Positions 42,470-55,660 of a DNA stretch of 64,000 nt are shown here, piece after piece. The notes under the pieces are model-generated. The model ran no database searches, was not told the origin of the DNA, and saw only the letters and a list, made by a program, of their open reading frames with translations. The first letter of the stretch is position 1. Every line of letters starts with the position of its first letter. The translations under genes were made by a program, and so were the position numbers. This DNA is from Anoxybacillus tepidamans PS2 (GTDB taxonomy: Bacteria > Bacillota > Bacilli > Bacillales > Anoxybacillaceae): the NCBI RefSeq assembly GCF_000620165.1, contig NZ_JHVN01000001.1, forward strand, positions 434,001-498,000, given 5' to 3'.

Positions 42470-43261
42470 CTAAACATACATTAACCCCGTTGGGATTTTC
42501 GGGTCGGTATCATAAATATCAAATTGTTGTCCAACTTCAAATCCCTTGCTTGACAACGTTTGCTCGACTGTCATTCGCGCTAGCTCTTTCATGTTATTAT
42601 CTTGACTCAAATGCGCTAAATAAATTCGCTTCGTCTGATCCCCAATTACATCAGCTAGCGCTAAGGCAGCATCCTCGTTCGATACGTGGCCGACATCGCT
42701 CAAAATGCGCCTCTTAATACTCCAAGGATAGCGGCCCATGCGAAGCATTTCTACATCATGATTACTCTCAAATACAAACACATCAGCATGCTTAATAATG
42801 CCCTTCATCCTATCGCTCACATATCCCGTATCTGTAATTAATACGAGCTTTTTTCCTTTATGGTGAAATACATAAAACATTGGCTCCGCCGCATCATGGG
42901 ATACGCCGAACGACTCAACATCTAAATCGCCAAATGATCGAACCGTTCCTAAAGGAAACACGAATTTCTGATCGGTTGGAATATCCCCAATCAATCTTTC
43001 CATTGCTTTCCATGTTTTTTCGTTCGCATAAATAGGCAACTGATACTTTCTAGCGATAGTTCCTAATCCTTTGATATGATCGCTATGTTCATGCGTTACT
43101 AGAATTCCAGTTAGTTCATTTAACTGACGATCAATTTGCTGAAAAAGCTGCTCCATTTGCTTGCCACTCAATCCAGCGTCCACAAGCAAACGATGTGTAT
43201 CTGTTTCTACATAAAAAGCATTTCCTGTACTGCCACTTGCAAGGACGCTAAACTGCATCAT
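42470..43261 (-). CDS. walJ: Metallo-beta-lactamase-fold hydrolase WalJ/YycJ
   Basis: A 263-residue MBL-fold phosphodiesterase of the wal operon. The zinc motif THEHSDH (near residue 60) and later histidines (SHDAAEP, AHLSQDN) are present. Homologs are implicated in DNA repair as exonucleases; the link to cell-wall control is only positional. The ATG at 43261 is placed 8 nt after GGAG; a second ATG follows directly and a GTG three codons upstream overlaps the yycI stop. Part of walRK-yycHI-walJ. Confidence 0.92.
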   Translation of the reverse strand: MMQFSVLASGSTGNAFYVETDTHRLLVDAGLSGKQMEQLFQQIDRQLNELTGILVTHEHSDHIKGLGTIARKYQLPIYANEKTWKAMERLIGDIPTDQKFVFPLGTVRSFGDLDVESFGVSHDAAEPMFYVFHHKGKKLVLITDTGYVSDRMKGIIKHADVFVFESNHDVEMLRMGRYPWSIKRRILSDVGHVSNEDAALALADVIGDQTKRIYLAHLSQDNNMKELARMTVEQTLSSKGFEVGQQFDIYDTDPKIPTGLMYV

Positions 43262-43266
43262 CTCAT

Positions 43267-44058
43267 TCACTCCAACGCATTTCCTTCATCGTTAATAAAT
43301 TGTCCTTCAAATGCATGAATAAAATAATCTTTCTTTCCATTTACAACAATGTGCCATGTAGGGGTTAGCACTTGTGAAGCGGTAAAATGAACAAGCGCGT
43401 AATACCCCAATTCAATCGTCGTAACTCGGTCACCTGGTTTTAAATAGTCTTTCTTATATAGCGTTTCAATAGCTTTGATCGCAGGGATAATATCTTGCTT
43501 TTTGTCATATTTCTCCAAATCATATAACATTGTCTGCTTATAAGAAACAACTTCATCTCTTTCGTTCAAACGCAACAATAACATACTACTTGCATTATTA
43601 TAAATCATTTTTTGATCATATTTCTGAAAACAAATAATCGTCCGCTTTTTTTCATCAAACATCCAAAATTCATAATCTTTTCCATGAATAATGTTTTGAC
43701 GCAAAAATTCATTCAAACTGTCGGGATCCCTAAAGTTCGCAAGTGGAATTGGATGGACAAATGTAGCTTGTAAAATCGGCTGATCGCTCGCAGCTACTTT
43801 CTGATTTTTCAATTTTTGAATGTCTGCATGTGAAAAAATTTTGCTTTTTCCGCTTACATATGATGCTTTTGTAATTTCTTTCGGTATCTCGACATACGTA
43901 ATTCCATTTGCTTCTAGCTGTTCTTCAATAGTTGCCTCTAAAATGACGTCCAGTTGGCTGCTATTTCGTTTTTGCATAAGCTGATAGCCTAAAAAGAGAT
44001 CGAGGATGAGGAAGGTAATAATAAAGATCGTCTTTGTCTTATTCCAGTCCAATTGCAT
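43267..44058 (-). CDS. yycI: WalK-regulating membrane protein YycI
   Basis: A 263-residue single-pass membrane protein (helix about 9-28, [16 protein letters not shown]) with a large extracytoplasmic domain. With YycH it modulates the WalK kinase from outside the membrane. The frame is open to 44115, but the ATG at 44058 (MQLDWNKTK) follows GAGGAGGG and matches the family N-terminus. It overlaps the yycH 3' end by 20 bp. Confidence 0.92.
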   Translation of the reverse strand: MQLDWNKTKTIFIITFLILDLFLGYQLMQKRNSSQLDVILEATIEEQLEANGITYVEIPKEITKASYVSGKSKIFSHADIQKLKNQKVAASDQPILQATFVHPIPLANFRDPDSLNEFLRQNIIHGKDYEFWMFDEKKRTIICFQKYDQKMIYNNASSMLLLRLNERDEVVSYKQTMLYDLEKYDKKQDIIPAIKAIETLYKKDYLKPGDRVTTIELGYYALVHFTASQVLTPTWHIVVNGKKDYFIHAFEGQFINDEGNALE

Positions 44059-45376
44059 TCCCTCCTCGAATCTCGTCTGTATCTTTGATAGAAATTTTTT
44101 TCCACGCTCCGCCATACAAACAAAACCATGCCGGTTCTAGAATAACTACTTTTTCTCTTTCTTGATCCTTGACAAGTTCGTATCCTAAAGTAATGCCATT
44201 GACAAGTTCCTTCTTAAACCCTCTCATCTTCTCCAATTGCTGAACGACCTGTTGACCGGACAATAGTGTTGTTTGCACACTCACACGATCTGGGATTTCT
44301 AGCCTAAATAACGGTCGCTGATATTTATTAATCTCATTGGTTCCCCATATTTGAACGATTTCCGACATTCCATAATTATTAAACACCGGATGATTATTCA
44401 CAACAAGTCGAAACACAACTTTCCGCAAATCGCGATTCCACTCTGCAAAGCGATAAACATCGGTCCATCCGCCATGTCCATTTACAAAATCAATACTCTT
44501 TTGAATTAATGACGAACTTTCCTCATTTGATTGACTTATTGAACTTCCCGCTGCTGGGTTCACATACAACAATAATTTCTGCAAAAAGTCCACATCCATT
44601 AACCTTGACCCGTCCGTATATTCTTCACCAAATGTTAATGTGTCTTTTTTTACAAAACTCGGATCGCTAAATAATGCTTCTTTGAATTTATCTGGATCTA
44701 ATTCATCCGTATAATACTGCAGACGTCTCATAGTCACTTCCTTTTCCGGAAGGAAAATGGATTTTGTTTCACTCACATTATAAGCGAAGTAACGAGGGAA
44801 TTTTTCGGCTTTTTCATAAAATTGCTCAATTCCCCCTAATGAAGCACCACTCACTGTAGCTTTATATATTTTTCGATGGTTAACCGAAACAAAATAAGCA
44901 ACAAATTTTTGCCGTTTTTCAACGGGGACAATAATTGTATCAAAGGTTAGGCTATCAAGAACTTTATCATCAATCCGAAAAAGGTCTTGATAAATATTCA
45001 TTGGAATTTCATCAGAATAAATAATTTCTATTTTTCCTTTTCCATGAATAAAAGATAAAAAGTTCTGTTTCGAAACGGTGGACGAAATGTTCTCAAAATC
45101 ATCAAACGTCCACCTTTTCATTTCTTTTAATAACTTATTTACATCCGCTTCTTCAACCATTCCATAATGATTCCCGTTTTTATGAATAAGTATTTGCGAA
45201 GGGCGAACAATCATAGATGTGTCGACTTGGGAATTGCTGACGGAGACGTTTTGCACATATTGATCGTTCGGAATGACATCATATTTTGGGTGGTAAGTCC
45301 ATAGTCCCCATGTGAAAACAATGCTTGTTAACACTAAAAACGTTAAAATGATCGTTTTCGCTGTTTCATACTTCAT
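44039..45376 (-). CDS. yycH: WalK-regulating membrane protein YycH
   Basis: A 445-residue protein with one N-terminal transmembrane helix (TIILTFLVLTSIVFTWGLW) and a long extracytoplasmic portion, the partner of YycI in adjusting WalK activity. The frame starts at 45403, but the ATG at 45376 (MKYETAKT) has AGAGG at 9 nt and the expected N-terminus. The start overlaps the walK 3' end by 11 bp, and the stop overlaps yycI, so the operon is tightly packed. Confidence 0.92.
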   Translation of the reverse strand: MKYETAKTIILTFLVLTSIVFTWGLWTYHPKYDVIPNDQYVQNVSVSNSQVDTSMIVRPSQILIHKNGNHYGMVEEADVNKLLKEMKRWTFDDFENISSTVSKQNFLSFIHGKGKIEIIYSDEIPMNIYQDLFRIDDKVLDSLTFDTIIVPVEKRQKFVAYFVSVNHRKIYKATVSGASLGGIEQFYEKAEKFPRYFAYNVSETKSIFLPEKEVTMRRLQYYTDELDPDKFKEALFSDPSFVKKDTLTFGEEYTDGSRLMDVDFLQKLLLYVNPAAGSSISQSNEESSSLIQKSIDFVNGHGGWTDVYRFAEWNRDLRKVVFRLVVNNHPVFNNYGMSEIVQIWGTNEINKYQRPLFRLEIPDRVSVQTTLLSGQQVVQQLEKMRGFKKELVNGITLGYELVKDQEREKVVILEPAWFCLYGGAWKKISIKDTDEIRGGNAIGLE

Positions 45377-47195
45377 CCCAGTCATCCTCTTGAATCCGCT
45401 CAAGCGGTAATGTAAAGAAAATTGTTGTTCCCTTATGTTCTTGGCTTTTCGCCCAAATTCTCCCTCCGTGAGCTACAACCACCTCTTTTGCAATTGCCAA
45501 TCCTAATCCCGTTCCTCCCAGCTTGCGCGATCTTGCCTTATCGACACGATAAAAACGATCAAATACTTTAGCCAACTCTGATTTTGGAATACCTACCCCT
45601 TCGTCTGTGACACTTACCAAAATTTCATCACTTAATTCCTTGGCACGAAACGTGATGTTTCCCCCTTGCGGTGAATATTTCAGCGCATTTGAAATGATAT
45701 TATCAAGCACTTGTGTAATTTTATCTTCATCAATTTCAATAAAAATGGCTTCTTCAGGAATTTTTCGGATAAACTTTATGTTTTCATTTTTTGTTAATTC
45801 AAAACGGTCAATGACCTTATGGAAATATCGTGAAAAGTTGACCCATGATTTATTGAGTTTGTAATCTTTGCTATCTAATTTTGAAAGCTGCAATAAATCA
45901 TTGACTAATCGGATCATCCTTTCTGTTTCCGTTTGAGTAACTTCAATAAAGCGCGGGGCGATGTTCTCATCCCTCCATAATCCTTCTCCAAGCGCTTCTA
46001 AATAACTTTTCATCGTGGTTAACGGCGTTCGTAGTTCGTGTGAAACATTTGCTACAAATTCTCTCCGCTCCTGGTCAATCTTTTCTTGTTCGGTAATATC
46101 GTGCAATACAACAATTAAGCCGTTCACAAAGCCGGTTTCTTTCTGAATCACAGACAGCGAGGCGCGCAAAACGTATAATTCCTCATCCGTACTAAAGTCT
46201 AAAATAAGAGAATCCGGCTCCTCAATTAACGTCTCAAATGTGTATTGCTCTTCTAGCCCAAGTACATCGATAATTGAACTTTCTAGAACTGTTTCACGTG
46301 AAACATTCAAAATATTCAACGCGGCATCATTAATTAAAATGATTCTTCCGCGTCGATCAGTGGCAATGACACCATCAGTCATATGAGCGAGCACAAGTGC
46401 CAATTTGCGCCGTTCCCCCTCTGTTGTTGCCTGCGCTTCCTGTAACTTTTTTGTCAAATTATTAAATGTCATTGCTAATTGGCCAATTTCGTCATACCCA
46501 TATACTTTTACTTTTCGAGAAAAATTGCCTTTGGTCATTGCTAGCGCTTGCTTTCTCATATCGGAAATTGGGCGGGTAATCGTCCGGGAGAGAAAAACAC
46601 CTAAAACAGCTGTAATTGCAAGAGCAATTCCAGTTCCCGTTGCAAAAATGGTGTTGATTTGTTTCATCTGCGAAAATACATTTTCCATCGATGCGATGAC
46701 ATAAATCGCACCTTTAATTTCTCCATTGACCTTGATTGGTGTTGCGGAAATATATATGCGATGACCTGTTTTCCGGTCAATGAACATCCGATCAACCATC
46801 TCTCCAGTAACAAGCGCTCGCTTTACAAAAATTTCGGTCGTTCGTTTTCCTACAATGTTTTGCATATAAGGATTGGATGTTGCAAGCACTTTACTTTTAT
46901 CATCAATGACTCGCACTTCCGAAATATCTTGCGAAACGAAGTCATGCAAAAGAGAGCGTATCTCTTCTTCTAATGTTGGGCTTTTTGAGTCACGATCCTT
47001 ATTCATCGCTTGCTCTACATTATAGGCAAGCAAGGTCACTCTTTCATTTAAAGAATTTTTAAAGTTTTGGACGAGCTGAGTTTCCAGCTCTCTTACAAAG
47101 TACACCCCAATAATCTGCATCGCCACAAGAATTAATAGAACATAAATAAGCACAAACTTAAAGTGAATTGAACGAAATGGTCCTACTTTTTTCAT
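45366..47195 (-). CDS. walK: Essential sensor histidine kinase WalK
   Basis: A 609-residue kinase that controls cell-wall hydrolase genes through WalR. Order: helix 1 (14-34), extracytoplasmic sensor domain, helix 2 (183-203), HAMP (204-256), PAS (about 262-370), HisKA with phospho-acceptor His386 (VANVSHELRTPL), HATPase (about 490-600, with DEGVGIP and GTGLGLAIAKE). In the PAS domain H271 and D274 (HMTD) plus H365 and E369 (HDITE) match the zinc site reported for S. aureus WalK, as I recall it. A parS site lies within the gene at 46290-46305. Confidence 0.97.
   Translation of the reverse strand: MKKVGPFRSIHFKFVLIYVLLILVAMQIIGVYFVRELETQLVQNFKNSLNERVTLLAYNVEQAMNKDRDSKSPTLEEEIRSLLHDFVSQDISEVRVIDDKSKVLATSNPYMQNIVGKRTTEIFVKRALVTGEMVDRMFIDRKTGHRIYISATPIKVNGEIKGAIYVIASMENVFSQMKQINTIFATGTGIALAITAVLGVFLSRTITRPISDMRKQALAMTKGNFSRKVKVYGYDEIGQLAMTFNNLTKKLQEAQATTEGERRKLALVLAHMTDGVIATDRRGRIILINDAALNILNVSRETVLESSIIDVLGLEEQYTFETLIEEPDSLILDFSTDEELYVLRASLSVIQKETGFVNGLIVVLHDITEQEKIDQERREFVANVSHELRTPLTTMKSYLEALGEGLWRDENIAPRFIEVTQTETERMIRLVNDLLQLSKLDSKDYKLNKSWVNFSRYFHKVIDRFELTKNENIKFIRKIPEEAIFIEIDEDKITQVLDNIISNALKYSPQGGNITFRAKELSDEILVSVTDEGVGIPKSELAKVFDRFYRVDKARSRKLGGTGLGLAIAKEVVVAHGGRIWAKSQEHKGTTIFFTLPLERIQEDDWDEV
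46290..46305. other. parS site within walK
   Basis: Perfect 16-bp parS, TGTTTCACGTGAAACA, a loading site for Spo0J (ParB). In the walK frame it encodes NVSRET (residues 297-302). Confidence 0.95.
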
Positions 47196-47205
47196 GTTGC
47201 CTCTT

Positions 47206-47919
47206 TTACTCCTGTTCCGGATTGCGCAAATAGTAACCTACGCCCCGCCTTGTCACAATCCAAGTCGGGTATGAAGGATTATCCTCGATTTTTTCTCGTA
47301 AGCGGCGAACGGTAACATCGACTGTACGGACATCCCCATAATAATCATATCCCCACACTGTTTGTAATAAATGCTCCCTTGTCATCACTTGTCCGATATG
47401 TTTAGCTAAATAGTGAAGCAATTCAAACTCACGGTGTGTTAACTCAATCGTTTCTCCTCTTTTCAAGACAACGTATGCATCGGGGCGAATGACGAGCGAT
47501 CCAATTGTAATTTCGCTCATGTCATTTTCCTCATCTTCTTGAGCGCCTGCATTCGGTTGGTGTCGGCGTAAATTCGCTTTTACACGTGCTAACAGTTCCC
47601 TTGTACTAAATGGTTTTGTAACGTAATCATCGGCTCCTAACTCTAATCCAAGCACTTTATCAATCTCTGAATCTTTGGCTGTCAACATAATAATTGGCAT
47701 ATCGTACTTTTTCCGCACCTCTCTGCATACTTCCATTCCATCTTTTTGCGGAAGCATAATATCAAGTAAAATAAGGTCCGGAACAATTTCCTCCACTTTT
47801 TGTAGTGCTTCTACTCCGTCGTATGCACAAATAACTTCATAGCCTTCCCTCTGTAAATTAAACTGTAAAATATCTGCAATTGGTTTTTCATCATCAACGA
47901 CTAGAATTCGTTTTTCCAT
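47206..47919 (-). CDS. walR: Essential response regulator WalR
   Basis: A 237-residue OmpR-family regulator. The receiver domain has phospho-acceptor Asp53 (LILLDIMLP), the acidic pair near the N-terminus (VDDEKP) and Lys near 102 (VTKPF). The winged-helix domain ends in [19 protein letters not shown] and RGVGYYLR. It controls autolysin and peptidoglycan-remodelling genes. First gene of the operon, 10 nt before walK, with an AAAGGATG ribosome binding site. Confidence 0.97.
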   Translation of the reverse strand: MEKRILVVDDEKPIADILQFNLQREGYEVICAYDGVEALQKVEEIVPDLILLDIMLPQKDGMEVCREVRKKYDMPIIMLTAKDSEIDKVLGLELGADDYVTKPFSTRELLARVKANLRRHQPNAGAQEDEENDMSEITIGSLVIRPDAYVVLKRGETIELTHREFELLHYLAKHIGQVMTREHLLQTVWGYDYYGDVRTVDVTVRRLREKIEDNPSYPTWIVTRRGVGYYLRNPEQE

Positions 47920-48035
47920 AAAAGTTCACATCCTTTCTTTATCAATGGATTCATTCCAAAGAAAAGACCCATATTAATAATGTATCATGTTATCTACGGG
48001 AATTCACTTATTACCCATTGCCAATTGATAGGCAA

Positions 48036-48075
48036 ACGAAAAAGCATAGATACATGTCCGTATCTATGCTTTTCG
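48036..48075 (-). terminator. Terminator of purA
   Basis: AAAAGCATAGATA/TATCTATGCTTTT with an 8-nt loop and T run. Confidence 0.92.
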
Positions 48076-48084
48076 TCATCGTGA

Positions 48085-49395
<1,311 letters not shown>

Positions 49396-49409
49396 TTATA
49401 AACATAGTT

Positions 49410-49438
49410 AGTGTAGCACTTTTAGTTAGTAGAGTCAA
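49410..49438 (-). promoter_or_regulatory. SigA-type promoter of purA
   Basis: TTGACT (minus strand, 49433-49438), 17-nt spacer, TACACT (49410-49415). Confidence 0.75.
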
Positions 49439-49440
49439 TG

Positions 49441-49485
49441 AAACACGAACATTAAATACATTGTTTAGTATTTTTATTCGTTTCA
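49441..49485. promoter_or_regulatory. Paired PurBox-like sites (PurR control of purA)
   Basis: AAACACGAACATT (49441-49453) fits the PurBox consensus with its CGAA core and two mismatches; an inverted, weaker TTTATTCGTTTCA follows at 49473-49485. They sit immediately upstream of the purA -35 box. The 19-nt gap is a little longer than the usual 16-17. Confidence 0.45.
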
Positions 49486-49530
49486 AGAGTTTATAAAAAA
49501 GATTATTCGTTGCCTTTTTGATTAACAGAT

Positions 49531-50895
49531 TTAGGCTCCAGGCGGAATTTGCGCGTCATCAAATCGCCGTTCTAAATTCACAAATTTATTATATTCTTTA
49601 ATAAACGCTAGCTGTACGGTGCCGACAGGGCCATTCCGCTGCTTAGCAATAATGATTTCAATAATATTTTTGTTTTCCGAATCTTTATCATAGTAATCAT
49701 CACGATATAAAAACGCCACAATATCAGCATCCTGTTCGATACTTCCAGATTCACGAATATCGGACATCATTGGCCGCTTATCTTGTCGCTGCTCGACGCT
49801 GCGAGAAAGCTGTGATAAAGCAATAACAGGCACTTCCAACTCGCGGGCGAGCGCCTTTAACGCACGGGAAATCTCTGATACCTCTTGCTGGCGGTTCTCC
49901 TTGTTTCGTCCGCTCCCTTGAATTAGTTGTAAATAGTCAATCAGCACCATCCCTAGGCCGCTTTCTTGCTTTAGGCGGCGACATTTTGCTCGAATCTCAC
50001 TGACGCGAATACTTGGAGTGTCATCAATATAAATACCCGCATTTGACAGGCTTCCCATCGCCATCGTCAATTTTCCCCAGTCTTCAGGAGTCAGTTTTCC
50101 AGTCCGCAAATTTTGCGCATTAATATTGCCTTCGGCGCACAGCATACGCATCACTAGCTGCTGAGCGCTCATCTCTAAACTAAAAATCGCTACATTTTCA
50201 TTCGTCTTCGTAGCTACATTTTGTGCAATATTTAGCGCAAAGGCCGTTTTTCCGACGGAAGGGCGGGCGGCGACAATAATTAAATCGCTGCGCTGAAATC
50301 CGGCTGTCATACGATCAAGTTCAGTAAATCCTGTAGGGATGCCTGTAATTTCACCTTTACGATTATGGAGCATTTCAATGTTATCATACGCTTGAACAAG
50401 TACATCTTTTATATTTTGGAACGTACCGGAATGCTTTCGCTGCGATACCTCCATAATTTTCTTTTCGGCCTCGGTCAATAAAACGTCGACTTCATCTTCA
50501 CGAGTATAACTATCTTGGGCAATAGAGGTTGCAGTGCGAATCAAGCGCCGTAAAATCGACTTTTCTTCAACAATCCGGGCATAATATTCTACATTTGCAG
50601 CAGTAGGGACCGCATCCGCCAATTCACTTAAATATGACACTCCCCCGACTTCTTCAAGCGTTTTGGCATCGGCTAACTCGGCCGTGACTGTGACTAAGTC
50701 AACCGGTTCTCCTTTGTCGGCTACTTTTAACATCGCATTGAAAATTTTTTGGTGGGCCGCACGATAAAAATCTTCTGGTATTAAAATTTCAGACGCTGAT
50801 GTTAAAGCGGAAGGATCGAGAAAAATAGCTCCCAGTACCGCCTGTTCCGCTTCAATGTTTTGTGGAGGAATGCGCTCAGTAAATAAGTCGTCCAT
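49531..50895 (-). CDS. dnaC: Replicative DNA helicase
   Basis: The 454-residue DnaB-type hexameric helicase (DnaC in B. subtilis naming), which unwinds the fork ahead of the polymerase. N-terminal domain begins with PPQNIEAEQAVLGAIFLDP; RecA-like domain has Walker A ARPSVGKTAFALN, DTPSIRVSEIRAKCRRL and SQLSRSVEQRQDKRP. The frame is open to 50934; the ATG at 50895 (MDDLFTERI) has GGTGGTGAAGG upstream and matches homologs. Downstream of rplI, from which a terminator separates it. Confidence 0.95.
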   Translation of the reverse strand: MDDLFTERIPPQNIEAEQAVLGAIFLDPSALTSASEILIPEDFYRAAHQKIFNAMLKVADKGEPVDLVTVTAELADAKTLEEVGGVSYLSELADAVPTAANVEYYARIVEEKSILRRLIRTATSIAQDSYTREDEVDVLLTEAEKKIMEVSQRKHSGTFQNIKDVLVQAYDNIEMLHNRKGEITGIPTGFTELDRMTAGFQRSDLIIVAARPSVGKTAFALNIAQNVATKTNENVAIFSLEMSAQQLVMRMLCAEGNINAQNLRTGKLTPEDWGKLTMAMGSLSNAGIYIDDTPSIRVSEIRAKCRRLKQESGLGMVLIDYLQLIQGSGRNKENRQQEVSEISRALKALARELEVPVIALSQLSRSVEQRQDKRPMMSDIRESGSIEQDADIVAFLYRDDYYDKDSENKNIIEIIIAKQRNGPVGTVQLAFIKEYNKFVNLERRFDDAQIPPGA

Positions 50896-50942
50896 CTCCT
50901 TCACCACCTTTTCGATGATATTCGACATTAACAAGTCATAAG

Positions 50943-50988
50943 AAAAATGTGATCATATGGAGAATCTCCTCCATAAAAATCACATTTT
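50943..50988 (-). terminator. Terminator of the yybS-gdpP-rplI operon
   Basis: Nested stems AAAATGTGAT/ATCACATTTT and ATGGAG/CTCCAT (minus strand), ending in a T run. Confidence 0.82.
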
Positions 50989-50995
50989 GCATTAA

Positions 50996-53415
<2,420 letters not shown>

Positions 53416-53453
53416 TCATGTCAGCTCCTAAATCATTAAAATAATTCACTCGC

Positions 53454-54386
53454 CTATTGAATGCGTTTCCGTAATTCAAATCCTACATCAATTATACCTA
53501 ATAGCGCAATAACACGGAAAGTAAAAAACCAAAAAAGAAAGCAAAACAACGTTCCTATAACAACAAACGCTTTTGCTATCCTTTTTTGAGCAGCTACATA
53601 GTAAAGGAAAGAGAATCCTTGAATTAAGAACAAAAATTGTAATAATAAATAAAAATTAACAACAATAATAAAGGCAAATGTCCCTTTTTCTAAAGGGAAA
53701 AACATGACAATTAAGACGAGCATATAGCACCACAAAAAAGGCTTTGGAAGCGTAAGATGACGAAATGGAGGCCACGCTCCAGTTGCCATGTTCAAACGCT
53801 TTAAAATAGGAGAAGATGCTAAAATTGTCAAATAAGCAGCCGCTAGTGCTGATAAAACGAACATCGTCGGAGTAACATATTTTAAAAGTTCCAATCCAAA
53901 CTGAAAGAACTCTTGCAGCTGTTTTGGAACCTCTTGGCCCATTCCTTGCATAATATTAAAAGCCGTACGAAATGAATGATCCAGCATTGTAATCGATTTC
54001 GCAATAATATCGATGCCAAAAAATTTAACGGAAATGATGTAATCAACGACCAGATTCACTAAAAATACTAAAGTGGTCACCATTAAAATGAGATAACGGT
54101 TTTTTTGTTTAACGAGCAATACACCGATTACAATTCCAACCGTTCCAAACATGACGGCAACAAGCATAGACAGAAAGGAACCAATCCATGATGAAAGGAT
54201 TATGGCTGCAACAAGCAGTACGAGGCCCGCTCCATAGCCGCGCCGCATCGTTAAAATGATGAAAGGAAGAGATAAAAAGAAAGGAACAATCATACTTAAT
54301 AGCGGCACATATAAAAATACTAAAAACAGCACAATAAAAATAGCAAGCTGGATTGCTGCTTCTGTCAGCACATATGTATTTCTCAT
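53454..54386 (-). CDS. yybS: DUF2232 membrane protein YybS
   Basis: A 310-residue protein with about eight hydrophobic helices (DUF2232), conserved upstream of gdpP in Bacilli; function unknown, though the family is structurally related to energy-coupling-type membrane components. The frame is open to 54416; the ATG at 54386 (MRNTYVLTEAA) gives the family N-terminus, with GGAGGGGGGC upstream. The proximity to the rpsR terminator suggests partial read-through or a promoter inside that spacer. Confidence 0.85.
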   Translation of the reverse strand: MRNTYVLTEAAIQLAIFIVLFLVFLYVPLLSMIVPFFLSLPFIILTMRRGYGAGLVLLVAAIILSSWIGSFLSMLVAVMFGTVGIVIGVLLVKQKNRYLILMVTTLVFLVNLVVDYIISVKFFGIDIIAKSITMLDHSFRTAFNIMQGMGQEVPKQLQEFFQFGLELLKYVTPTMFVLSALAAAYLTILASSPILKRLNMATGAWPPFRHLTLPKPFLWCYMLVLIVMFFPLEKGTFAFIIVVNFYLLLQFLFLIQGFSFLYYVAAQKRIAKAFVVIGTLFCFLFWFFTFRVIALLGIIDVGFELRKRIQ

Positions 54387-54413
54387 CGGCTCATGCCCCC
54401 CTCCTCGCATCAT

Positions 54414-54452
54414 CAAAAAAAGCAGTAAGGACTGTCCCCCTTACTGCTTTTT
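54414..54452 (-). terminator. Terminator of rpsF-ssb-rpsR
   Basis: AGCAGTAAGG/CCTTACTGCT with an 8-nt loop and seven T. Confidence 0.93.
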
Positions 54453-54455
54453 TTC

Positions 54456-54692
54456 TTATTCGCCTGCTACATATGGCAACAATGCCATTTGACGTGCGCG
54501 TTTAATTGCTACTGTTAATTTACGTTGATATTTTGCGCTTGTGCCTGTTACACGGCGAGGTAAAATTTTCCCGCGCTCAGAAATAAATTTCTTTAATGTA
54601 TCAACATCTTTATAGTCGATATGAGTAATTCCGTTCGCTGTGAAATAGCAAACTTTACGACGTTTTGCACGTCCGCCTTTGCGTCCTGCCAT
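54456..54692 (-). CDS. rpsR: 30S ribosomal protein bS18
   Basis: A 78-residue basic protein that pairs with bS6 on the small-subunit platform. The core reads [20 protein letters not shown] followed by RRVTG and [12 protein letters not shown]. Only one Cys is present (CYF), so it is the zinc-free form. GGAGG precedes the ATG. Last gene of rpsF-ssb-rpsR. Confidence 0.97.
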   Translation of the reverse strand: MAGRKGGRAKRRKVCYFTANGITHIDYKDVDTLKKFISERGKILPRRVTGTSAKYQRKLTVAIKRARQMALLPYVAGE

Positions 54693-54747
54693 TATGAATC
54701 CTCCTTCCTTTTTTCATGATCATATCCGAACTTTGCTTACTTTTTTA

Positions 54748-55242
54748 TTAAAACGGCAAGTCGTCATCGGAGATATCAATTGGTTGTCCATCATGAGCAA
54801 ACGGATCTTCATCGATGCGACTAAAGCCTTGATCGTTTGTGTGACGTGGGTTCTGACTTGGTCCAAATGGGTATGGCTCTCCATGATAGCCACCTGCTGT
54901 TGTACCACGTTGCTCTGTTCCACCCTTAGGTTCAAGAAATTGAACACTATCAGCAACCACTTCGGTTACGTACACACGTTTTCCATCTTGACCTTCGTAG
55001 CTTCTCGTTTGCAGTCGTCCGTCGACTCCTGCCAAACTCCCTTTTTTCAAGAAGTTTGCTACATTTTCTGCGGGACGGCGCCAAACGACGCAGTTAATAA
55101 AATCGGCCTCACGCTCGCCTTGTTGATTTGTAAAAGGGCGATTGACAGCCAACGTGAACGTGGCAACAGCTACTCCACTTGGAGTATAGCGCAATTCTGG
55201 ATCTCTTGTAAGTCTCCCTACAAGAATTACGCGGTTAATCAT
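54748..55242 (-). CDS. ssb: Single-stranded DNA-binding protein
   Basis: A 164-residue SsbA-type protein: OB fold ([20 protein letters not shown] to about 105), a disordered Gly/Pro/Asn linker, and the acidic tip DISDDDLPF that recruits replication and repair proteins. The ATG at 55242 follows AAGGAG; the longer frame to 55251 is less likely. Between rpsF and rpsR as usual. Confidence 0.97.
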   Translation of the reverse strand: MINRVILVGRLTRDPELRYTPSGVAVATFTLAVNRPFTNQQGEREADFINCVVWRRPAENVANFLKKGSLAGVDGRLQTRSYEGQDGKRVYVTEVVADSVQFLEPKGGTEQRGTTAGGYHGEPYPFGPSQNPRHTNDQGFSRIDEDPFAHDGQPIDISDDDLPF

Positions 55243-55268
55243 CAGAACCACTCCTTAAGATTTCGGAA

Positions 55269-55556
55269 TTATTCTTCCTCTTTTACAACAATATGACGAA
55301 TGATGTCTTCGCTGATTTTCGCTAAACGGTCAAATTCTTGTACCGCTTTTGGCTCAGACATAACGTTTAAGATCATGTAGTAACCGTCACGGAAATCTTT
55401 GATTTCGTAAGCTAAACGACGCTTACCCCATTCTTTCACGTTTGTAATTTCCGCACCATTTTCTGTTAAGATGTTATTGAAACGCTCAACAACCGCTTTT
55501 TTTCCTTCATCATCCATGTTTGGGCGGATAATATACATAATTTCGTACTTTCTCAT
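55269..55556 (-). CDS. rpsF: 30S ribosomal protein bS6
   Basis: A 95-residue ribosomal protein ([37 protein letters not shown]). The ATG at 55556 follows AGGAGGTGAC. First gene of the operon; its leader may be bound by the S6:S18 pair for feedback: GAGTAATGTATATTGCTC and GCTC-N6-GAGC hairpins with an adjacent CCG lie between promoter and start, reminiscent of the known motif. Confidence 0.96.
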   Translation of the reverse strand: MRKYEIMYIIRPNMDDEGKKAVVERFNNILTENGAEITNVKEWGKRRLAYEIKDFRDGYYMILNVMSEPKAVQEFDRLAKISEDIIRHIVVKEEE

Positions 55557-55629
55557 CCGAGTCACCTCCTTTTGGTCTAAACGGCTCTATAAAAGAGCAA
55601 GGAGCAATATACATTACTCACATTTTCTG

Positions 55630-55658
55630 ATTATATCACGGCCACAAGACGGATGCAA
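55630..55658 (-). promoter_or_regulatory. SigA-type promoter of rpsF-ssb-rpsR
   Basis: TTGCAT (minus strand, 55653-55658), 17-nt spacer, perfect TATAAT (55630-55635). Confidence 0.8.
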
Positions 55659-55660
55659 TA

